From assembly GCA_051005695.1 (NCBI GenBank), contig JBPCJC010000069.1, positions 14,026 through 78,025 on the forward strand: a stretch of 64,000 nucleotides of DNA. Reading direction: 5' to 3'. The first letter of the stretch is position 1. Each line of letters opens with the position of its first letter. The position numbers were made by a program, and so were the translations under genes. The stretch is from JACCTI01 sp051005695 (lineage in GTDB: Bacteria > Verrucomicrobiota > Verrucomicrobiia > Chthoniobacterales > UBA10450). This document shows positions 34,329 through 44,489 of this stretch, piece by piece. The notes below the pieces were generated by a model, which was given only the letters and a program-made list of their open reading frames with translations, made no database searches and was not told where the DNA came from.

Positions 34329-34361
34329 CGGCCCTGGAGAAATCCGGGGCCGTTTGTTTTT
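34329..34361 (+). terminator. intrinsic terminator between convergent genes
   Basis: CGGCCC (34329-34334) pairs with GGGCCG (34347-34352), followed by TTTGTTTTT. It ends the repeat-protein gene and overlaps the stop of asd on the other strand. Confidence 0.75.
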
Positions 34362-35364
34362 AGAGAAGCTCGGCGATCTGGACGGCGTTCAAGGCCGCGC
34401 CTTTGAGTAGTTGATCTCCCGAAACCCAAAACGCCAGACCGTTCTCGAGCGCGCAATCCAGCCGGATGCGACCGACCTGACAATTCTCCTTCCCGGCCGC
34501 TGCCAGCGGCATCGGGTAAAGATTCCGCGCGGGTTCGTCGAGCAGGTCGAGCCCGGGCGCTTTCGCCAGGACTTCGCGGGCTTCGTCCACGGAAACGGGC
34601 CGGGTAAATTCCGCGCTCATCGCCACCGAGTGAGCGCGATAGACCGGCACGCGCACACAGGTCACGGACGCGCGAAATTCCGGCAAGTGCATGATCCGCC
34701 GGCCTTCGTTTTGCATCTTCATTTCTTCCTTGGTGTAACCACTCGTTAGGAAGGAATCGACATGCGGCAGGACATTGAAGGCGATCGGGTGCGGATAAAC
34801 TTTTGGTTCGACCGAACGTTGATCGCGCGTGGCTTCGATCTGCTCTTTCAATTCCGCGATCGCGCGCGCCCCGCTGCCGGACACCGCCTGGTAACTGGAA
34901 GCAAAAACACGGTCCACGCCAAACGCCAGGTGGAGCGGATAGAGCGCCATTAGGGCGACCGCGGTGGTGCAATTGGGATTGGCAATAATTCCGCGATGCT
35001 CGGCGAGATCGCGACCGTTGATTTCCGGGATCACCAGCGGGACGTCGGGTTCCATTCGGAAGACGGAGGAATTGTCGATGACGACCGCGCCGGCGGCGCG
35101 CGCCAGCGGAACATATTGGCGTGAAAGTTCTCCGCCGGCACTGAAGAAGGCGAGGTCGATGCCGGCGAAGGAAGCGGCGCCCAATTCTTCGACCACAATT
35201 TCTTCGCCGCGAAAATGGAGCTTGCTGCCGGCCGATCGCGCGGACGCCAAGAGCCGCAATTTCCGCACCGGAAACGCGCGGCGTTCCAAGAGGTCGAGCA
35301 GCTCCGCGCCGACCGCACCGGTCGCGCCGACGATGGCAATGTGGTAGTCCTTTGGCACAGGCAA
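34360..35364 (-). CDS. asd: aspartate-semialdehyde dehydrogenase
   Basis: Reduces aspartyl phosphate to the semialdehyde, feeding lysine/diaminopimelate, threonine and methionine synthesis. The 334-residue protein has the NADP-binding IVGATGAVGAELLDLL (11-26), the SAGGELSRQY segment, the catalytic Cys132 in ANPNCTT, and the substrate-binding YQAVSGSGARAI block. A GTG two codons in is an alternative start. The gene stands alone on the minus strand and diverges from an L,D-transpeptidase gene. Confidence 0.95.
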   Translation of the reverse strand: MPVPKDYHIAIVGATGAVGAELLDLLERRAFPVRKLRLLASARSAGSKLHFRGEEIVVEELGAASFAGIDLAFFSAGGELSRQYVPLARAAGAVVIDNSSVFRMEPDVPLVIPEINGRDLAEHRGIIANPNCTTAVALMALYPLHLAFGVDRVFASSYQAVSGSGARAIAELKEQIEATRDQRSVEPKVYPHPIAFNVLPHVDSFLTSGYTKEEMKMQNEGRRIMHLPEFRASVTCVRVPVYRAHSVAMSAEFTRPVSVDEAREVLAKAPGLDLLDEPARNLYPMPLAAAGKENCQVGRIRLDCALENGLAFWVSGDQLLKGAALNAVQIAELL

Positions 35365-35387
35365 ACGCCAGTTTACTCAGCCCGCCG

Positions 35388-35918
35388 TTGAAGAAAAGTA
35401 TCCAGACCACACTCCACGTTTCGGTTGCGAAACAGCGGCTCGCGCTCAAGCGCGGCCGGCGCACCGAGCGCAGCTACTCGATCTCGACCTCGAAGTTCGG
35501 AGTCGGAAACGAAGAGGGGAGCATGAAGACGCCGCTCGGCCGTTTTCGCATCGCGGAAAAGATTGGCGCGGGTTTGCCGGCGGAGACGGCATTCAAGAGT
35601 CGCGAGCCGATGCGCCCTTCCGTGGCGGAGTTGAATTCGGACGACCTGATTATGTCGCGCATCCTCTGGCTCGACGGTCTGGAAACGCAGAACGCGAACA
35701 GTTACACGCGCTTCATCTACATCCACGGAACCAATCACGAAGAGCTGATCGGCGAGGCCGCGAGCCACGGTTGCGTGCGCATGCGAAATGCGGATGTCGC
35801 GGAGCTTTTCGATCTCGTAGAGGTCGGGACAGAGGTGATTATCGCCGCGGAAAAGCGCGTTCGCGCACCGCGGAGAAAAGCTGAGAAAAGCGTTGCGCCG
35901 AGGGTGGGTCGTGACTAA
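35388..35918 (+). CDS. L,D-transpeptidase (YkuD domain), no visible signal peptide
   Basis: About 176 residues with a YkuD catalytic core: STSKFGVGNEEGSMKTPLGRFRIAEKIG, then HGTNHEELIGEAASHGCVRM with the catalytic Cys in SHGC. Such enzymes make 3-3 peptidoglycan cross-links or anchor proteins to the wall. No signal peptide precedes the domain, and no ATG or GTG start exists; the TTG at 35388 fits best, and the frame is open to 35352. Either export differs or the enzyme acts elsewhere. The C-terminus is Arg/Lys-rich. Confidence 0.8.
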   Translation: MKKSIQTTLHVSVAKQRLALKRGRRTERSYSISTSKFGVGNEEGSMKTPLGRFRIAEKIGAGLPAETAFKSREPMRPSVAELNSDDLIMSRILWLDGLETQNANSYTRFIYIHGTNHEELIGEAASHGCVRMRNADVAELFDLVEVGTEVIIAAEKRVRAPRRKAEKSVAPRVGRD

Positions 35919-35961
35919 ATGACGGCAGCAACTTGCTCGGAAAGGAGGCGAAAATTATTAC

Positions 35962-36090
35962 ATGAAAATTTTGAAAGCACTTATGATCCTGGCCATCGCG
36001 GCCAGCGCGTTGAGCCTGGGGGCTTGCGCACACAAAGAAAGCATGTCCACCAGCACGGGGACGATGCACAGCAGCACCTACTCCAAGTAA
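35962..36090 (+). CDS. small lipoprotein, 42 residues
   Basis: MKILKALMILAIAASALSLGACAHKE begins with a basic residue pair and a hydrophobic stretch ending in the lipobox LGAC, so lipid attachment at Cys22 is likely. The remaining 20 residues are Ser/Thr/His-rich. AAGGAGG lies about 13 bases upstream, one of the best Shine-Dalgarno sequences in the window. A terminator follows at 36132. Resembles entericidin-type small lipoproteins in size only; the function is unknown. Confidence 0.75.
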   Translation: MKILKALMILAIAASALSLGACAHKESMSTSTGTMHSSTYSK

Positions 36091-36131
36091 GGTCTGTTTC
36101 CCGAGTTGTCCGGCTCCGGATAGCTTTACTT

Positions 36132-36162
36132 AAGGCCAGGTCGTTCATCGGCCTGGCCTTTT
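36132..36162 (+). terminator. intrinsic terminator after the small lipoprotein
   Basis: AAGGCCAGG (36132-36140) and CCTGGCCTT (36152-36160) form a perfect 9-bp stem with an 11-base loop and a short T tail. It separates the small lipoprotein gene from the hut operon. The remaining ~80 bases before hutH show no clear promoter. Confidence 0.8.
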
Positions 36163-36242
36163 CCGTCTGCGATCTGGCGACTCCGCGCGCGTCGCCGCAA
36201 TTCCTGGCGACAAACGCGGCGCCGCTCCATTAGAGTCCCGCC

Positions 36243-37750
36243 GTGGATTTAAACGGGCAGCCGCTCTCGCTGGCGAACATCGCCGCGATCGCGCTCAAGC
36301 GCGAAACGGTCGCGCTCGATCCCGTAACCTGGCCGCGAATCAAAGCGGCCCGCGATGTCATCGAGCAGATCACTCGTGGCGACACCGTCGTCTACGGGGT
36401 GAATACCGGTTTCGGCAAGCTCTCGGAGATTCACATCGAACGCGCGGACTTGCGACGTCTGCAGTTGAACCTTGTCCGCAGTCACGCCTGTGGGATCGGC
36501 GCACCGCTTTCGGAAGCAGAAACGCGCGCGATAATGTTGCTGCGCGCGAACGTGCTCACGCTCGGCTTCAGCGGCATTCGCCAGGAAGTGATCGAGATGC
36601 TGGTGGGAATGCTGAATCGCGGCGTGTACCCGGTGATTCCCGAGAAGGGCTCGGTCGGCGCCAGTGGCGATCTCGCCCCGCTCGCGCATTTGGCGCTCGC
36701 GCTCGTTGGCGAGGGCGAATCTTTTTTTGAGAATGAACGCCTAACGAGTGATCGGGCGCTGCAACGCGCCGGACTCGTGCCGGTCATCTTGGAAGCGAAG
36801 GAAGGACTCGCGTTACTCAATGGCACCCAGGCGATGCACGCGGTCGGCGGATTGGCGCTGTGGCGCGCGAAACGGCTTTCGCGCGTGGCCGACGTCATCG
36901 GCGCCATTAGCCTCGAGGCCTTGAAAGGCACGCCGGCGGCCTTCGACGAACGCATTCAAAACGCCCGCCCGCATCCTGGCCAGCAAGCTTGCGCGGAGCA
37001 TTTGCGCTGGCTTTTGCGCGCCAGCGAAATTCGCGAATCGCACAAGACCGGCGATCCGCGGGTGCAGGACGCCTACAGTCTGCGCTGCATGCCGCAGGTT
37101 CACGGCGCGGTCCGCGGCGCGCTCGCGCATTGCGAGGAAGTGCTCGCGATCGAGTCCGGTTCCGCGACCGACAACCCGCTCGTCTTCACCGACAATGGCG
37201 ACGTCATTTCCGGCGGAAATTTTCATGGGGCACCGGTCGCGCTCGCGCTCGATTACGCGGCGATCGCGCTCACGGATTTGATGAGCATCAGCGAACGCCG
37301 GACCGATCGCCTGATTAATCCCGACACCTCTGAAGGGTTGCCGGCGTTTCTCGCCCGCCGCGCCGGAATGCAATCCGGTTTCATGATTCCGCACGTCGCC
37401 GCGGTGGCGCTTTTGGCAGAGGCGAAGATTTTGGCCCATCCGGCGAGCGTCGATAATTTGCCGACTTCCGGTGGAAAAGAGGACCACGTTTCCATGGGTA
37501 TGACGGCCGCGTTGAAGTTGCGCACGATTGTCGACAACGCGGAAAGTTTGCTCGCGATCGAACTGCTGGTGGCGGCAAGCGCGCTGGAATTTCGCCGCCC
37601 TCTGAAAGCCGGCGCCGGTGTCGAAGCCGCCTATGAAAAACTCCGCGCCAGCGTTCCTGCGCTGGACGATGATCGTTCGATGTCTGGGGAAATCGCGCGC
37701 GTCGCCAGCGCCATTCGCGCGGGCGAATTCGACAGCGGGAGAGAAATTTT

Positions 37751-37754
<4 letters not shown>
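36243..37754 (+). CDS. hutH: histidine ammonia-lyase
   Basis: Converts histidine to urocanate and ammonia. The 503-residue enzyme has the MIO-forming Ala140-Ser141-Gly142 in GSVGASGDLAPLAH, the VYGVNTGFGKLS motif at ~50-61 with the conserved Tyr, and the SGNFHG-like GGNFHGAPVA block. It starts at GTG 36243 and overlaps hutU by four bases (ATGA). First gene of a complete hut operon. Confidence 0.96.
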
Positions 37755-39418
<1,664 letters not shown>

Positions 39419-39420
39419 AT

Positions 39421-41106
39421 ATGAAAAAAGTTATCGAGTGCGTTCCGAATTTTTCCGAGGGTCGCGATCTGGAAGTGATCCGGCAGATCGCCGCTGCGAT
39501 TAAATCGGTCGAGGGAATTTCACTCCTGAATGTTGACCCCGGCGCGAGCACCAACCGCACGGTGGTGACCTTCGCAGGGGCGCCGGAGGCGGCGGTGGAG
39601 GCTGCATTTCGCGGAATCAAGAAGGCCGCGGAGTTGATCGATATGCGTAAGCAAACCGGCGCGCATCCACGGATGGGCGCGACGGATGTCTGCCCGTTTA
39701 TTCCCGTGAGCGACGTCAGTTGGGAAGAGGCGATCGCGTGCGCGCATTCGTTAGGCAAACGCGTTGGCGAGGATTTGAAGATCCCGGTTTACCTCTACGA
39801 GAAGGCCGCGAAGGATCCGGCGCGGTCGAATCTTTCGATCATTCGAGCGGGGGAATACGAAGGCTTTTTCGAGAAGATCAAACAGCCGGAGTGGAAACCG
39901 GATTTCGGGCCGGCAGAATTTAACGAAGGCGCTGGTGCGACCGTCATCGGGGCGCGCGAATTTTTAGTCGCGTACAACGTGAACCTGAATACCCGCTCGA
40001 CGCGGCGCGCGAATTCGGTGGCGTTCGATGTGCGCGAAAATGGTCGAGTGAAAACGGAAGACGGCACGCCGACCGGCACGAAGGTTCTCGATGAAAAAGG
40101 CGAACCGGCGCGGGTGCCGGGAATGCTGAAGCACGTGAAGGCGATCGGTTGGTATGTCGAAGAATTCGGATTAGCGCAGGTCTCGATGAACCTGACCAAT
40201 CTCGACGAAACGCCGTTGCACGCGGCCTTCGATGCCTGCGAAGAAGCGGCCAACAAGCGCGGGTTACGGGTCACGGGATCGGAAGTCGTGGGGATGTTGC
40301 CGAAGAAATGCCTGGTCGATGCGGGCCGGCATTATTTGCGCAAACAGAAGTGGTCGGAAGGCGCAGCCGAAGGAGAACTGATCGCGATCGCAATTCGTTC
40401 GATGGGCTTGAGCGAGCTGAAGCCGTTCGATCCGCAGAAGCGAATCATCGAATTCAAAATGGCGAGCGCGGAAACGAAGTCGCTGGTGAAAATGAACCTG
40501 CGAGAATTCTGCAATGAAACCCTGAGCGATTCGCCGGCGCCGGGCGGTGGTTCGGTGGCGGCCTTGATGGGCGCGCTCGGCGTCTCGTTAGGCGGAATGG
40601 TGGCGAATCTTTCCGCGGGTAAACGCGGCTGGGACGAGAAGCTCGGATTTTTTAGTGACTGGGCGGTGCAGGCGCAGGGGTTGAAGGACGAATTGCTTTT
40701 CCTAGTCGACGAAGACACGGCCGCGTTTAACAAAGTGATGGCGGCGTTCGGACTGCCAAAAGAGTCCGCGGAGGAAAAAGCAGCGCGCACAAAAGCGATC
40801 CAGTCGGCCAATCAATATGCGGCCGAGATTCCGTTGCGGGTGATGGAGACGTCCACGCGATCCTACAAAATTCTCGGCGAGATGGCGGAGCAGGGGAACC
40901 CGGCGTCGATTTCAGATGTCGGTGTCGGCCTTCTCGCCACGCGTGCGTGCATCGAAGGCGCGGCGATGAATGTGCGAATCAATCTCGCGGGTTTGCAGGA
41001 CGAAACCGTGAAGACGGAGCTGTCTGCGAGATTGCGCAAGACGATCGACGAATCGGAAACCGAATTCCGCCGGATCAATCAGCTGGTGCAAAGCAAGCTC
41101 GACTGA
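39421..41106 (+). CDS. ftcD: bifunctional glutamate formimidoyltransferase / formimidoyltetrahydrofolate cyclodeaminase
   Basis: Last step of histidine degradation, passing the formimino group to tetrahydrofolate and then releasing ammonia. Residues ~1-330 are the transferase (MKKVIECVPNFSEGRDLEVI, the catalytic-His region GAHPRMGATDVCPF, NLNTRSTRRANSVA). Residues ~350-561 are the helical cyclodeaminase (FCNETLSDSPAPGGGSVAALMGALG). This two-domain fusion matches the vertebrate FTCD layout; many bacteria have only one part or use other routes. The ATG at 39421 is chosen by alignment. Confidence 0.94.
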   Translation: MKKVIECVPNFSEGRDLEVIRQIAAAIKSVEGISLLNVDPGASTNRTVVTFAGAPEAAVEAAFRGIKKAAELIDMRKQTGAHPRMGATDVCPFIPVSDVSWEEAIACAHSLGKRVGEDLKIPVYLYEKAAKDPARSNLSIIRAGEYEGFFEKIKQPEWKPDFGPAEFNEGAGATVIGAREFLVAYNVNLNTRSTRRANSVAFDVRENGRVKTEDGTPTGTKVLDEKGEPARVPGMLKHVKAIGWYVEEFGLAQVSMNLTNLDETPLHAAFDACEEAANKRGLRVTGSEVVGMLPKKCLVDAGRHYLRKQKWSEGAAEGELIAIAIRSMGLSELKPFDPQKRIIEFKMASAETKSLVKMNLREFCNETLSDSPAPGGGSVAALMGALGVSLGGMVANLSAGKRGWDEKLGFFSDWAVQAQGLKDELLFLVDEDTAAFNKVMAAFGLPKESAEEKAARTKAIQSANQYAAEIPLRVMETSTRSYKILGEMAEQGNPASISDVGVGLLATRACIEGAAMNVRINLAGLQDETVKTELSARLRKTIDESETEFRRINQLVQSKLD

Positions 41107-41120
41107 TTTCGCATTCGAAT

Positions 41121-42374
41121 TTGAAGACGATCGCTCTGCTGCATGCGGCGCAATTGGTCACGCTCGCGGGACCGGCGCGGCCCCGAGTGGGTGCGGAGTT
41201 GAGCGAGCTGGCAATCATTCGTGACGGAGGAATGCTGATGCGTGATGGCGTGGTCAACGCCACCGGATCATCGGATGAGATCGAGCGGCAAATCTCCGGC
41301 GATGCGGAAGTGATCGATGCCGCCGGGCGCGTGGTTTTGCCCGGCTTCGTCGACGCGCACACGCATCCGGTGTTCGGCGGAAATCGCGTGGATGAATTCG
41401 AAATGCGCAGCCGCGGCGCGAGCTACGAAGAAATCGCCGCGGCCGGCGGCGGGATTCGTTCGACGGTGCGAAAAACGCGCGCGGCCACGTCCGATGACTT
41501 GTCGAAGCAGGCGCTGAAACACGCGCGCTGGTTTTTGGAATGCGGCACGACGACGGTGGAAGCGAAGTCGGGTTACGGACTCTCGTTAGGCGAAGAGCTG
41601 AAAATTCTGCGGGTGATTCGCGATTTGAAAACCAAGACGCCGCTCGAGTTTGTCCCGACTTTTCTCGGCGCGCACGCGGTCCCGGAAGAGCATCGCGCGA
41701 ATCCGGAGCGTTATGTCCAGATTGTGATCGAAGAAATGCTGCCGGCAATCGCGCGCGAAAAGCTGGCGAGGTATTGCGACGTTTTTTCCGAAGAGGGATA
41801 TTTTGACGTCGCGACCGCGCGCCGGATTTTGACTGCGGCACAAGCGCATGGACTCGGAATTCGGATGCACGTCGATCAACTGACGAATTCCGGTGGCGCG
41901 AAACTGGCGGCGGAATTATCGGCTGCGACCGCGGATCATTTGGAGCAAACGGAAGACGATGGAATCGCGGCCTTGCGTGCGGCCGGGGTGCAACCGGTCC
42001 TGTTGCCGGGAAGTGTTTACGCGCTCGGCAAGACTCGTTATCCGCGGGCGCGGGCGATGATTGAGGCGGGGCTGGCGGTGGTGCTGGCGACCGATTTCAA
42101 TCCCGGATCTTCGCCGACGCCCTCGATCCCGATGATCCTTTCGTTAGGCGCGACGCAGATGAAAATGACGCCGGCCGAAGGTGTGAACGCGGCGACGATT
42201 AACGCGGCCTACAGCTTGGGGCGCGGCGAAAAAATCGGCTCACTGGAGATGGGCAAGCTGGCCAATTTTTCGATCTTCGATTGCGAGGATTATCGCGAGA
42301 TTGTCTGCTACTTTGGGATTCCGCAGACACGCTCGGTCTTCATTAAGGGCGAGCAGGTTTTTCACAGATCGTAG
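41121..42374 (+). CDS. hutI: imidazolonepropionase
   Basis: Hydrolyses imidazolone propionate to formiminoglutamate. A 417-residue amidohydrolase with the metal motif GFVDAHTHPVFGGNR, the SGYGLS loop, FLGAHAVP, the histidine in RMHVDQ, and the ATDFNPGSSPTPS metal aspartate. Upstream in-frame residues overlap ftcD; the TTG at 41121 (MKTIALLHAAQLVTL) begins the family alignment. It completes the hutH-U-ftcD-I set, although the biochemical step precedes ftcD. Confidence 0.94.
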   Translation: MKTIALLHAAQLVTLAGPARPRVGAELSELAIIRDGGMLMRDGVVNATGSSDEIERQISGDAEVIDAAGRVVLPGFVDAHTHPVFGGNRVDEFEMRSRGASYEEIAAAGGGIRSTVRKTRAATSDDLSKQALKHARWFLECGTTTVEAKSGYGLSLGEELKILRVIRDLKTKTPLEFVPTFLGAHAVPEEHRANPERYVQIVIEEMLPAIAREKLARYCDVFSEEGYFDVATARRILTAAQAHGLGIRMHVDQLTNSGGAKLAAELSAATADHLEQTEDDGIAALRAAGVQPVLLPGSVYALGKTRYPRARAMIEAGLAVVLATDFNPGSSPTPSIPMILSLGATQMKMTPAEGVNAATINAAYSLGRGEKIGSLEMGKLANFSIFDCEDYREIVCYFGIPQTRSVFIKGEQVFHRS

Positions 42375-42421
42375 CCGCAGGTTTGCGCCCGCTACGGCGC
42401 GCCCTTAACGTCGCTGCGCGC

Positions 42422-43762
42422 ATGAAAATTGAAGTAGAAACGCAACCGCACAGCGTAGCCACGCTCCGCATCGAACTGCCGCCGGATGAGGTGCGCAAAG
42501 AATGGGACGCGATCGCAAACAACTACGCGCGTTATGCCCGCATCCCGGGTTATCGCGCGGGGAAGGCGCCGCGGCCAGTGATCGAGCGGAAGTTTCGCAA
42601 AGAGATCCAGGACGAGGTCACAAAGAAGTTGGTCTCGAAAAGTTATCACGAAGCGATCGCTGAGAAGCAACTGCGCGTGGTCTCGTTAACCAATCTGGAA
42701 GACGTGGAGTTTGGGGACGATCGCTCGATGCGTTTTCGCGCGACGGTGGTGACCGCGCCGGAGTTTGAATTGCCGGAATACAAGAAAATCCCGGTGCAGT
42801 TGCCCTCCGCCGAGGTGAGTGAAGCGGATGTCGACGCGGCGCTCGAACGTCTGCGCGACCAGGCGGCAGATTTTACCGATGTGCCGGAGCGCGCGCTGGC
42901 GATGGAAGATTTCGCGGTGATTGATTTTGAAGGGGCAATCGCGGGAATGCCGATCAGCGGCATCGTCCCGGAGGCGAGCAAAAATTTGCACGGCGGGAAG
43001 AAGTTCTGGCTGCGGGTCGCGCCGGATAATTTCCTGCCAAAATTTGTCGATCAAATTATCGGGATGAAACCGGGGGAGACCCGGAGCGTGCAGGTGGATT
43101 TTCCGGAAGATTTCGCGGTCCCGGAAATCGCGGGGAAGAAAGCGGATTACGCGGTGACCTTGAACGAGATCAAACAAAAGGTGCTCCCGCCGCTGGATGA
43201 CGCTTTTGCAGCCAAGCTTTTGCCGGGGAAAACGCTGGCTGATTTGCGCCATACGCTGGAGCACGATCTGGAACACGAGAAAGAACACGAAATCGAGCGC
43301 GCGAAAGAATCTGCGATCGTGAAATTTTTGCACGAGCACATCAGTTTCGATCTGCCGCCGGTGTTGTTGAAAAATGAAACGCGGCGCGCGCTCAACGAGT
43401 TGGTGCATCGCAATCGTGAGCGCGGTGTGCCCGACGAGTTGCTCAAAGGCAAAGAAAAGGAATTAATCGAAGGCGCCGGCTCGCTCGCGGCCCATCGCTT
43501 GAAAAACAACTTCATCCTGCATCGAATCGCGGAGCGCGAGAAGATCCAGATCACGCGTGAAGAGATCGACGAACGCATTCGCGCCGAGGCGAAACAATAC
43601 AATGTGTCGGTGGAAAAAATGCGCAAGGAACTGGAGGAACACGACCGTCTGGATGGCCTCGCCGACGAGATCCTGCTGGGCCGGACTCTTGATTTCCTGA
43701 AGTCGAATGTTAGCGTCCAAGCGCCTTCTGAAACGGCCTCCGGCAGTGATTCTGCTACCTGA
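42422..43762 (+). CDS. tig: trigger factor
   Basis: Ribosome-bound chaperone and prolyl isomerase that docks on L23 at the tunnel exit. The 446-residue protein has the N-terminal ribosome-binding domain (MKIEVETQPHS...RIPGYRAGKAPRPVIERKF, the GFRxGKxP-type signature), a middle FKBP-like domain (~160-245) and a long helical C-terminal domain. The ATG at 42422 is the conserved start. It is the first gene of tig-clpP-clpX. Confidence 0.95.
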   Translation: MKIEVETQPHSVATLRIELPPDEVRKEWDAIANNYARYARIPGYRAGKAPRPVIERKFRKEIQDEVTKKLVSKSYHEAIAEKQLRVVSLTNLEDVEFGDDRSMRFRATVVTAPEFELPEYKKIPVQLPSAEVSEADVDAALERLRDQAADFTDVPERALAMEDFAVIDFEGAIAGMPISGIVPEASKNLHGGKKFWLRVAPDNFLPKFVDQIIGMKPGETRSVQVDFPEDFAVPEIAGKKADYAVTLNEIKQKVLPPLDDAFAAKLLPGKTLADLRHTLEHDLEHEKEHEIERAKESAIVKFLHEHISFDLPPVLLKNETRRALNELVHRNRERGVPDELLKGKEKELIEGAGSLAAHRLKNNFILHRIAEREKIQITREEIDERIRAEAKQYNVSVEKMRKELEEHDRLDGLADEILLGRTLDFLKSNVSVQAPSETASGSDSAT

Positions 43763-43767
43763 AAATC

Positions 43768-44463
43768 ATGATTTTACCGCATACTAATCGCTCACAATCT
43801 GTCCTTATTCCGATGGTCGTGGAGCAGACCGGACGCGGAGAGCGGAGCTACGACATCTACTCGCGCCTGTTGAAGGATCGGATCATTTTCCTGGGCACGC
43901 AGATTGATGATCACATCGCGAATCTGGTGATCGCGCAGTTGCTCTTTCTGCAAATGGAAGACGGCAAGAAGGACATCAGCATTTACATTAATTCGCCCGG
44001 CGGCTCGGTGACGGCCGGTTTGGCGATCTATGACACGATGCAGTTTTTGACCTGCGATGTGACCACTTACTGCCTGGGGATGGCGGCGAGCATGGGGGCG
44101 GTGCTGCTGGCCGCGGGCACGAAGGGTAAACGTTTCGCGTTGCCGAATTCCGACATCATGATCCACCAGGTCTCGGGCGGTGCGCAGGGGCAGGCGAGCG
44201 ATGTCGAGCGGACGGTGGAATACATGTTCAAGCTGAAGAAGCGGCTGATCAAAATTCTCTCGGCGCATACTGGTCAGCCCGAAGACAAAGTGCGGCTGGA
44301 TTCGGATCGCGATTATTTTTTGTCAGCCAGCGAAGCCAAGGATTACGGCCTGGTCGATGAGGTCATCAAATCGCGCAAGGAGGCGAAACTCCTCGATGGC
44401 GTGGTGCCGAAGGAGTCCACTGCGATTGCGGAGGCTGCGTTGCCGCAGAAGGTCGAGGAATAG
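43768..44463 (+). CDS. clpP: ATP-dependent Clp protease proteolytic subunit
   Basis: Serine protease barrel working with ClpX. Catalytic Ser108 (MAASMGA), His133 (IMIHQ) and Asp182 keep the same spacing as in E. coli ClpP. YINSPGGSVTAGLAIYDTMQ and PNSDIMIHQVSGGAQGQ are clear. The 231-residue length includes a longer, Ala/Glu-rich C-terminus. It lies 5 bases after tig and 26 bases before clpX. Confidence 0.96.
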   Translation: MILPHTNRSQSVLIPMVVEQTGRGERSYDIYSRLLKDRIIFLGTQIDDHIANLVIAQLLFLQMEDGKKDISIYINSPGGSVTAGLAIYDTMQFLTCDVTTYCLGMAASMGAVLLAAGTKGKRFALPNSDIMIHQVSGGAQGQASDVERTVEYMFKLKKRLIKILSAHTGQPEDKVRLDSDRDYFLSASEAKDYGLVDEVIKSRKEAKLLDGVVPKESTAIAEAALPQKVEE

Positions 44464-44489
44464 GAACTGCTCTTAAGGCGCTTACGTCC

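Noticed and set aside
34325..35464. 379-codon minus-strand frame overlapping asd
   Set aside because: It is a different frame over the certain asd gene, and its Arg-rich sequence matches no family.
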